Part shown: positions 1 through 5,388 of the stretch, piece by piece | Layout of the letters: each line of letters opens with the position of its first letter | How positions within the stretch are numbered: position 1 is the stretch's first letter | Assembly (NCBI GenBank): GCA_002383425.1 | Contig: DFYV01000156.1 | Span: 1 to 8,320 of the forward strand | Direction: 5' to 3' | Source: Bacteroidales bacterium UBA4073 | Lineage (GTDB): Bacteria > Bacteroidota > Bacteroidia > Bacteroidales > Tenuifilaceae | Length of the DNA: 8,320 nt | The notes under the pieces: generated by a model | What the model was told of the DNA's origin: nothing | Seen by the model: only the letters and a program-made list of their open reading frames with translations | Database searches by the model: none | Made by a program: the position numbers and the translations under genes

Positions 1-129
1 TCTAACTTCCAGTTATTTTTCTTGGTGCTATATTACCCGATAATGAGGGAATAATTTATATAGCTAATTCCGTATAACAGGAATCACAAGTTAAGCGGTT
101 AAAAGAGTGCTTTTTACAGCTATCATTTA

Positions 130-400
130 CTAATGTTTCGCACTTAATTCTCATGGATTAAGATGTTAAAATGCAAACACATACAATCTTTATGGTCTTT
201 GTGAATTCCTTTGAGACCTTTGTGGTAAAAATCTAAATCGCTGAATATAACCACAAAGAACACGAATAAAGCACAATGTTTCACAAAGTATTAAATATAT
301 ATTGCAGTTATCAATGGCTTGATAATGAATTACATGATAATTTAAATCAATTTGTAAATGTTTGATTTATAGAATGATATTTATACGTGCGAAACATTAG
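130..400. mobile_element. MITE-like non-coding element, 271 bp, with 14-bp terminal inverted repeats
   Basis: The ends are perfect inverted repeats: CTAATGTTTCGCAC at 130-143 and its reverse complement GTGCGAAACATTAG at 387-400. They are flanked by an identical TCATTTA at 123-129 and 401-407, which looks like a target-site duplication. The duplication can be read as 7, 8 or 9 bp because TCATTTACT occurs on both sides (123-131 and 401-409), but only the 7-bp reading leaves the terminal repeats flush. The interior has no credible gene. It holds a perfect hairpin (TTATCAA, 4-nt loop, TTGATAA, 308-325) and a nested interrupted palindrome at 197-288. Absence of a transposase, small size and flush inverted ends fit a non-autonomous element moved in trans. 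The parent transposase family is not recognised. The insertion lies exactly at the end of the radical SAM gene, whose TAA stop (405-407) is inside the right duplication. Confidence 0.62.
197..288. repeat. Interrupted palindromic repeat of CTTTGTG / CACAAAG type
   Basis: The left half carries CTTTGTG (197-203) and CTTTGTGGT (218-226). The right half carries their reverse complements in mirror order, ACCACAAAG (250-258) and CACAAAG (282-288). The halves are diverged in between, so any stem would be broken by bulges. From memory, AACCACAAAG...CACAAAG repeats are widespread between genes in Bacteroidota genomes; that family assignment is recollection, not a search. The repeat is nested inside the 130-400 element, as an internal part of it or as a later insertion. 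Confidence 0.5.
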
Positions 401-404
401 TCAT

Positions 405-1376
405 TTACTTTTCGGGTACTTCTAAAGGGGCTTTAAACATTTTACCTTGCCATGTATCGCGTTTTTCAAGTATCTTCTCAAATTCAATCATTAGCTGGTC
501 GGTTCTAAGATTTCCCCAGGTGGGCAATGCCAGGAAGCGGGGTGGGGCTTCGCCTGTAAACCGTTCAATTACAAAGTTAGGATTTAAACGTTCAATAAAG
601 TCGGCAAGAAAGTTAAAGTAGTCGTCCATGCTAAAAAGGTTGAACATTTCAGGGGTATTCTTGTACTGTTTCTCCATAGTTGTCCCCTTAATAATTTGCA
701 GCTGGTGGAACTTGATGGAATGTAAAGGTAATTGTGATATAGCATCGGCTTCGGCAAGCATTTGCTCACGGGTTTCGCCTGGTAGGCCAAAAATAAGATG
801 TGCGCCAATTTGTATTCCGCGCCTGTGGGTTTGCTCTATCGCCCAAACCGACTGTTCAAAGGTATGCCCTCTGTTTATCAACGCTAATGTTTTGTTGTAG
901 CAACTCTCAATGCCGTATTCAAGGTTTATGTAGTACTTGTTGCTGAGGTATTGAAGGTAGTCTAACTTTTCCTCATCAACACAGTCGGGGCGGGTGCCAA
1001 TAACCAGTCCAATAACTTTGGGATGCGATAAGGCTTCCTCGTATAGTTTTTTTAGTTTATCCAGCGGGGCGTAGGTATTTGAGAATGCCTGAAAGTAGGC
1101 AAGGTATTGCTCGGCGCGGCGATACCGTACTGCGTGGAACTCAATCCCCTCATCTATTTGCTGTGTTATCGACTTATTGGGGTTGCAGTAACTTGGGTTA
1201 AATGCATCGTTGTTGCAGTAGGTACATCCACCTACACCAACCGTACCGTCGCGGTTAGGACAGGTAAAACCGGCATCAATGGAGAGTTTTTGCACCCTTC
1301 CGCCGAATTGTCTTTTAAAGTAACCCGAGTAGCTGTTGTAGCGTCGGGCATCGCCCCATGGATATATTTTGGCCAT
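405..1376 (-). CDS. TIGR01212/YhcC-family radical SAM protein, function unassigned
   Basis: The 323-residue protein matches the YhcC-type radical SAM family along its whole length (E. coli YhcC is about 310 residues). The cluster-binding cysteines are C39, C51 and C54 in FTCPNRDGTVGVGGCTYC. This C-x11-C-x2-C spacing is characteristic of the family and differs from the classic CxxxCxxC. Further core motifs are YFQAFSNTY (94-102), IGTRPD (126-131), LEYGIES (152-158) and HLIFGLPGET (193-202), as expected for the SAM-binding half barrel. The C-terminal part (about 220-310, with KFHQLQIIKGT and VIERFTGEAPP) is the extension shared with Elp3-like radical SAM proteins. A cytoplasmic [4Fe-4S] enzyme that cleaves SAM is expected; the substrate is unknown. 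The ATG at 1374-1376 gives the family's usual N-terminus, but no Shine-Dalgarno precedes it. The stop lies in the target duplication of the element at 130-400, and no terminator is visible downstream. Confidence 0.95.
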   Translation of the reverse strand: MAKIYPWGDARRYNSYSGYFKRQFGGRVQKLSIDAGFTCPNRDGTVGVGGCTYCNNDAFNPSYCNPNKSITQQIDEGIEFHAVRYRRAEQYLAYFQAFSNTYAPLDKLKKLYEEALSHPKVIGLVIGTRPDCVDEEKLDYLQYLSNKYYINLEYGIESCYNKTLALINRGHTFEQSVWAIEQTHRRGIQIGAHLIFGLPGETREQMLAEADAISQLPLHSIKFHQLQIIKGTTMEKQYKNTPEMFNLFSMDDYFNFLADFIERLNPNFVIERFTGEAPPRFLALPTWGNLRTDQLMIEFEKILEKRDTWQGKMFKAPLEVPEK

Positions 1377-1454
1377 TTCAGATTAATAAAATTCATGTTA
1401 AAGATAGCTTGGATTTTCATTGGAAATTTAGGTTATATCGGCTTGTATTCACAA

Positions 1455-1493
1455 ATTCCCCTAAGTGTACTGAGCGAAGTCGAATTAAGGGAT
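1455..1493. repeat. Interspersed palindrome-like repeat with CTGAGCGAAGTCGAA core
   Basis: The core CTGAGCGAAGTCGAA (1470-1484) is flanked by ATTCCCCTAA on the left and TTAAGGGAT on the right. The two flanks are near reverse complements (one gap, one mismatch), so either strand could fold into an imperfect hairpin. From memory, CTTCGACTNCGCTCAGT-type sequences recur between genes of many Bacteroidota and some other bacteria; no search was possible here. It lies about 80 bp upstream of the radical SAM start, so it could fall within or just outside the promoter region. Confidence 0.45.
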
Positions 1494-1554
1494 TTACCGA
1501 AGGGCAAGATAGTCGCTTTGCTCCAGTGCAAGCGGGAAAACCTATGATAGCAGG

Positions 1555-1581
1555 GAGTAGCGAGTAGCGAGTAATGGGTAG
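1555..1581. repeat. Short heptamer array (GAGTAGC type) upstream of the radical SAM gene
   Basis: Units read GAGTAGC, GAGTAGC, GAGTAAT, GGGTAGA, then a decaying TAGTAT, all in 7-bp register. The copy GAGTAGCGAG (1555-1564, repeated at 1562-1571) has an exact reverse complement, CTCGCTACTC, at 1723-1732. The two could pair across about 150 bp or be remnants of arrays in opposite orientation. The stretch has no coding potential. The period matches the two larger arrays in this window. Confidence 0.6.
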
Positions 1582-1685
1582 ATAGTATGTCAAAGATATT
1601 AATTTAAGAGCAATTAAAAATCTTGCTACTAACTACAATTTACTCACTGTTGTTTTTGATTTTCTTATTACAGTCATTTGGTTTT

Positions 1686-1710
1686 GTTTAGTATTTAAAG
1701 TTTAGTATTT
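1686..1710. repeat. Short direct repeat in 7-bp register (GTTTAGTATTT x2)
   Basis: GTTTAGTATTT occurs at 1686-1696 and 1700-1710, an offset of 14 bp (two heptamers). It can be read as TTTAGTA, TTTAAAG, TTTAGTA. It sits in the 455-bp gap between addA and the radical SAM gene, a gap otherwise made of AT-rich sequence and other repeats with no gene. Confidence 0.4.
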
Positions 1711-1722
1711 TTCCACCTCATT

Positions 1723-1732
1723 CTCGCTACTC
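1723..1732. repeat. Inverted partner of the GAGTAGC array
   Basis: CTCGCTACTC is the exact reverse complement of GAGTAGCGAG at 1555-1564 and 1562-1571. The following CTACTATATTCTCACTACTA (1733-1752) continues in a degenerate way and resembles the reverse complement of the decayed end of that array (GGGTAGATAGTAT). Together the two blocks bracket about 150 bp of AT-rich, gene-free DNA. Confidence 0.45.
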
Positions 1733-1786
1733 TACTATATTCTCACTACTATGCTTCTTTTTTGCATTGAGCTATTGTCCCTAAAA

Positions 1787-1846
1787 TTCCTCAACTTCCT
1801 CTAACTTCCTCTAACATTCCTCTATCTTCCTCTATCTTCCATTAAC
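1787..1846. repeat. 10-bp tandem array (TTCCTCTAAC / TTCCTCTATC) overlapping the 3' end of addA
   Basis: Units are TTCCTCAAC (1787-1795), TTCCTCTAAC (1796-1805), TTCCTCTAAC (1806-1815, followed by an extra A), TTCCTCTATC (1817-1826), TTCCTCTATC (1827-1836) and a degenerate TTCCATTAAC (1837-1846). Unlike the other arrays here the period is 10 bp. The addA stop codon (1832-1834, TAG on the minus strand) is part of a repeat unit, and the last codons lie in the degenerate edge. The first ten bases of the window, TCTAACTTCC, are identical to 1800-1809, so a second copy may lie just to the left. Confidence 0.7.
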
Positions 1847-4800
1847 TTCTTCATACTGGTCAAGCTGAAAATACCATAAGTATCCTTTTACATTTTCAAA
1901 ACCCATGTTTTGGAGTAGTACTACGTATTGTTTAATTTGATTTTCATGTTTTGGGGAAGGTTTTCCGAACTTGAAATCGATGATAATGGCCTGATTATTA
2001 TTAGTAAGCACACGGTCGGGGCGATAAATCGTACCATCGGTGTTAACAATCGAGGTTTCATTTTTCACATCCCAATTATTGCTGAACCAGCTGAGATATG
2101 GTTCATTGGTTAAGGTCGATTTCAGGTTGTCCAATGTATTTTGCCTTTGTTCGTAGGTTATGTACCCGTTCTGAATAGCCCAATCTAAGGCTTTGTCGAG
2201 GTCGTCTAAGGTAATAATTCTCGAGAGTATGGCATGCATGGCTATCCCATGTTGTAAGTCGCTTTGGGTTTCTAATGATGCTTCATCAGCTTTGAGCTGT
2301 TTGGCAATTGTTCCTTTCATCGCGTAAATGGGGTAGTGTGTTACTGTGCTAACCTCATCGTTTTTATCCTGAATTATGTTGTTATGGCTATTTTCTTTTA
2401 TTCCGTAAGCGTAAACTGTTTTTTGTTCGGTCGTTTCTTTAGCTGGGCTGAAAGTGGAGTCGTTGGGTAAAAAATTAGCAAAGTTTTTGGTTTGGTCTGA
2501 ACTGTTGCTGGTAATATCGGGGTTGCTTAATACTATAAGGTAGAGTTCATCTTTTGCCCTTGTGAATGCCACGTATTGTAGGTTGATGTCGTCAATTTTT
2601 TTTAGCAGCATTTCGGTGGTGTAATCGGTATCAAAGTAGGTATGTGTCAGCGATTCCTTTTGCTTTATCGGAAAAATTGGGTATTGCCTCAGTATATCGT
2701 TTGGAATGGTATCGGGTAGCTTGCACCATATAATATCTCCACGAGGTTTTTGCTGGTTTTGCAGGTCGGCAAAAGGAAAAATAATAACAGGGAACTCCAG
2801 TCCTTTCGATTTATGAATCGTTAGAATATTGATGGCGTTGTTGGTTTGTGCCATTACCAGCTTTTCATTTTTCCCGTGCTGCTCATACCACTCAATGAAT
2901 TTGCTTAGCGATGATGTTCCCCGGTACGAAAAATTAATTGCTTGCTCATGAAGCATTGTAAGGTAGGGCAGATGGCTTTTGATGCTGGTATTCACACTTT
3001 CATCATCATTTATGCTGATGTTCTTGAATTTCAGCTCTGGCAGGTATTTTTCCATTATGGCTTCAATCATGTATCCCAATGGGTAAAAACGGATTGAGCT
3101 GAGCCACTTGACGGTTTCTGAATTATCGGAAAGAAAAACATTGGTCCAGTCAACAAGCTGATTTTTTGCTTTAATATCCGCCAACTCTTTGGAAAACTGG
3201 GCTGTGGCAAGGGTATCGGATGGGTTAAGGGCAATTTTTAGGGCAGCGATGCAAAATCGTACGGCAGCCGAAGCGTTTAGGGTAAGTGCATCCTGCGAGA
3301 CAATCTCAATGAAATCGGTCAGCTGGCTTTCGCTGCTTTTCAACCTCAGCAGTAATTCAGCTAAATATCGACCCTGCTCATTCTTGCGAACCAGAAATGC
3401 AATATCACCGGCCTGGTACCCCCTGTTCCTTAAGTCGATGAGCAGGTTTTTGATATGGTTGTTGAAAGTATCATCTGATTCGTCGGTTTTAGGGGGAATA
3501 AAGGCAACTTCTACATAACCCGTGGGTTGTTTTTTTGATATTTGCTGATTAATGTCGGAATATAGCTTTTTTAGGTTTACCCCGGATTCGTTTTGTGAGT
3601 TACTAATTTCTGGTTCATCAGTCTCAACCATCTTTGCAAAAAATCGGTTGTTGAACTCAACAATGGTACTTGCGCTGCGGTGGTTTGTAGTAAGCTGCTT
3701 TACTCTAGGCGAAAACTGGCTGTTGCTTTCAATACTTGACATGATACGCCAGTCGCTGTTTCGCCATCGGTATATCGATTGCTTAACATCGCCAACAACC
3801 ATGCTAAGCCCGTTACTTCCGAGGCTATCGGAAATCAGTGGTTCAAAGTTTCGCCATTGCAGCTGCGATGTGTCCTGAAACTCGTCGAGCATGTAGCTTG
3901 TATAGCGAGTTCCAATTTTTTCGTAGATGAAGGGCGTGTCGGATTGCAACACAAATTCTTTAAGTAGTGAGCTGCTGTCGGAAAGTAGCATAACACCTTC
4001 ATCGCTGAGTTTTTCCCTTAGCTTAAGGTACAGGTCATTGAGTATATACAGGGTTGAAAGGTTTTCGTTTATGGCTATGGCAGTGTTGTATATTCTATAA
4101 TTTTTAATCAGATATTGGTACAAATCAACATAAGCTGGCATTAGCTGTTGCTCAACAAAACCCTTTAATTCTTTAATATTCTTTTTAGTTAGCCAGGGGG
4201 TAATGTCGGTTGTTGCTTGGTGGTCACGGTCATCAAGTTTAATGGGTGTATATTGGTTTAACTCCGAAAGGGTAATAATGGATTTCAGTACACCTCCGGT
4301 CGATTTGAAGAACGTTTTGTAGTTTGTACTGTTTATTCCGTTTATTCCTGAGTTTACGATTATATCCAGCACTGTACGGGCTCTTTTTTTTGTTTCTTTT
4401 GATATTTCTGAAACCAAACGGCTCACCTCAACTCTTAATGTGTCAAGGGTCGATTTTTCGTGCATCACTTGACGTTCACTGGTGTTTAGCAGCTTGTACC
4501 GTTCCTTGAACAGCATATTGCCCAGGCTAACAAGGTCTTTTTGAATGTTTGGCGATTTGCCTTCGTTCAGCTTTCCCTCAATGAGCTTTTTAACATGTTC
4601 GAAAAGCTCGGGATGATTTGTAATGTCATCGAGAAAGTCATCAATGGCTTTTTCAAGGTAGGGCATCTCATCAAGTACCAGCTCGTTATTTCCATGTTGC
4701 CCAAGTTCCCACAGTAGGTTTTGTATTATTCGCTGTACAAAGCTGTCGATAGTGCTTATGCTGAACATCGAGTAATCGTGAAGAATGTATGAGAGTGCCG

Positions 4801-5068
4801 ATTCCGCTTGCTTTTTAATGAATTGTTCATCCCTGCTGGTTTCATCTTTTAGCGTTTGTAGCATATCGGTTTCGTATCCATTTTTCAACCTGTAGAGTTT
4901 TTCAATAATTCTGCCTTTCATTTCGGCAGTAGCCTTATTGGTGAAGGTTACAGCGAGTATTTCGCGGTAAGCCTGAGGCTTTTCAATAAGTAATTTTAAG
5001 TATTCGGCCACAAGCCTGTAGGTTTTACCCGATCCTGCCGAAGCTTTATAAATCAGTAGTTCACTCAT
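1832..5068 (-). CDS. addA: AddA/RecB-like UvrD-family helicase with C-terminal PD-(D/E)XK nuclease
   Basis: This 1078-residue protein has the architecture of AddA, the helicase-nuclease subunit that resects double-strand breaks for RecA loading. Helicase motifs in order: Walker A ASAGSGKT (9-16), motif Ia AVTFTNKATAEMK (39-51), Walker B DEFQD (395-399), motif III GDVKQS with YRWR (426-435), TTNHRS after it, motif V IHKSKGLEF (751-759), and motif VI VAFTRAKDEL (833-842) with R837. The nuclease domain is intact: GIAMH (H945), RPD (D1018), DFK (D1031, K1033) and QIKQY (1044-1048). Length is somewhat below the 1232 residues of B. subtilis AddA. ATG at 5066-5068 places Walker A near the N-terminus as usual; no Shine-Dalgarno is visible. 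No addB lies on either side. Tandem repeats flank both ends, and the stop codon is inside one. A RecB-like name is possible; a UvrD/PcrA-type helicase is excluded by the nuclease domain. Confidence 0.9.
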   Translation of the reverse strand: MSELLIYKASAGSGKTYRLVAEYLKLLIEKPQAYREILAVTFTNKATAEMKGRIIEKLYRLKNGYETDMLQTLKDETSRDEQFIKKQAESALSYILHDYSMFSISTIDSFVQRIIQNLLWELGQHGNNELVLDEMPYLEKAIDDFLDDITNHPELFEHVKKLIEGKLNEGKSPNIQKDLVSLGNMLFKERYKLLNTSERQVMHEKSTLDTLRVEVSRLVSEISKETKKRARTVLDIIVNSGINGINSTNYKTFFKSTGGVLKSIITLSELNQYTPIKLDDRDHQATTDITPWLTKKNIKELKGFVEQQLMPAYVDLYQYLIKNYRIYNTAIAINENLSTLYILNDLYLKLREKLSDEGVMLLSDSSSLLKEFVLQSDTPFIYEKIGTRYTSYMLDEFQDTSQLQWRNFEPLISDSLGSNGLSMVVGDVKQSIYRWRNSDWRIMSSIESNSQFSPRVKQLTTNHRSASTIVEFNNRFFAKMVETDEPEISNSQNESGVNLKKLYSDINQQISKKQPTGYVEVAFIPPKTDESDDTFNNHIKNLLIDLRNRGYQAGDIAFLVRKNEQGRYLAELLLRLKSSESQLTDFIEIVSQDALTLNASAAVRFCIAALKIALNPSDTLATAQFSKELADIKAKNQLVDWTNVFLSDNSETVKWLSSIRFYPLGYMIEAIMEKYLPELKFKNISINDDESVNTSIKSHLPYLTMLHEQAINFSYRGTSSLSKFIEWYEQHGKNEKLVMAQTNNAINILTIHKSKGLEFPVIIFPFADLQNQQKPRGDIIWCKLPDTIPNDILRQYPIFPIKQKESLTHTYFDTDYTTEMLLKKIDDINLQYVAFTRAKDELYLIVLSNPDITSNSSDQTKNFANFLPNDSTFSPAKETTEQKTVYAYGIKENSHNNIIQDKNDEVSTVTHYPIYAMKGTIAKQLKADEASLETQSDLQHGIAMHAILSRIITLDDLDKALDWAIQNGYITYEQRQNTLDNLKSTLTNEPYLSWFSNNWDVKNETSIVNTDGTIYRPDRVLTNNNQAIIIDFKFGKPSPKHENQIKQYVVLLQNMGFENVKGYLWYFQLDQYEEVNGR

Positions 5069-5150
5069 TTCAGTTTGATTTTTTTTACATTAAATAACCG
5101 ATCAATCTTTTATAACATCAATGAGCCCAGTCTAAAAAAAATTGCAGGCG
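5069..5150 (-). other. Leader of addA, no recognisable promoter
   Basis: These 82 bp lie between the addA start and the heptamer array. The minus strand is AT-rich, with runs of T and A, TATAAAAG and TTATTTAATG. I find no convincing match to the Bacteroidota -7 (TAnnTTTG) and -33 (TTTG) elements, and no Shine-Dalgarno before the ATG. The addA promoter must be here in a form I cannot recognise, or within or beyond the array, since the clpB terminator should stop read-through. Confidence 0.3.
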
Positions 5151-5303
5151 TTAGACGTTAAACGTTAAACGTTAGGCGTTTCACGATTCACGATTCACGA
5201 TTCTCGTTTCACGTTTCACGTTTCACGTTTCACGATTCACGATTCTCGATTCTCGATTCACGTTTCACGTTTCACATTTCACATTTCACGTTTCACGTTT
5301 CAC
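5151..5303. repeat. Heptamer tandem array, 21 full units plus a partial one (TTARRCG then WTTCWCG)
   Basis: The stretch divides without a single indel into 7-mers from 5151: four units of TTARRCG type (TTAGACG, TTAAACG, TTAAACG, TTAGGCG), then seventeen units drawn from TTTCACG, ATTCACG, ATTCTCG and TTTCACA, then a partial TTTCAC. Position 2 (T) and position 6 (C) are invariant in all 21 units. Position 7 is G in 19 and A in two adjacent units. The array lies between the clpB terminator and addA, ending 82 bp before the addA start codon. No coding function is plausible. Whether it is transcribed depends on where the addA promoter lies. Confidence 0.9.
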
Positions 5304-5337
5304 TTGTATTGAACTCATCAATATTGTGAACAAATAT

Positions 5338-5372
5338 AAAAAAATTAAGCCGCCTTAAAGATGGCGGCTTAG
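5338..5372 (-). terminator. Rho-independent terminator of clpB
   Basis: A perfect 9-bp stem, TAAGCCGCC (5347-5355) with GGCGGCTTA (5364-5372), closes an 8-nt loop. Read on the minus strand it is followed, after one A, by eight T (5345 down to 5338). It begins 16 nt past the clpB stop codon. There is no T run on the plus side, so it is directional. It should insulate addA from clpB transcription. Confidence 0.92.
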
Positions 5373-5388
5373 CTAAAAGTCACTTTTT

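Noticed and set aside
308..325. Perfect hairpin TTATCAA-TGGC-TTGATAA as terminator of the radical SAM gene
   Set aside because: The stem is AT-rich and no T run follows on either strand. It is better treated as internal structure of the 130-400 element.
1399..1406. TATCTTTA on the minus strand as a -7 box (TAnnTTTG-like) for the radical SAM gene
   Set aside because: One key base differs, and the only candidate -33 element (TTTC) is imperfect and somewhat too close. Such matches are frequent in AT-rich DNA.
1107..1547. Plus-strand open frame of 146 codons across the start of the radical SAM gene and the following gap
   Set aside because: Its first half is antisense to a clearly conserved gene and its second half is repeat-rich intergenic DNA. 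The peptide shows no recognisable domain.
3189..3518. Plus-strand open frame opposite addA, and similar ones at 3552-3878 and 4324-4509
   Set aside because: All are antisense to a gene with intact conserved motifs, and their products have no recognisable features.
5151..5303. CRISPR array
   Set aside because: Units are 7 bp and contiguous with no spacers, and no cas genes are present.
5151..5303. Chi-like sites for the neighbouring AddA nuclease
   Set aside because: Heptamers next to addA are suggestive, but no Chi sequence is known to me for this group, and dense clustering in one gap is unlike the genome-wide spread of Chi.
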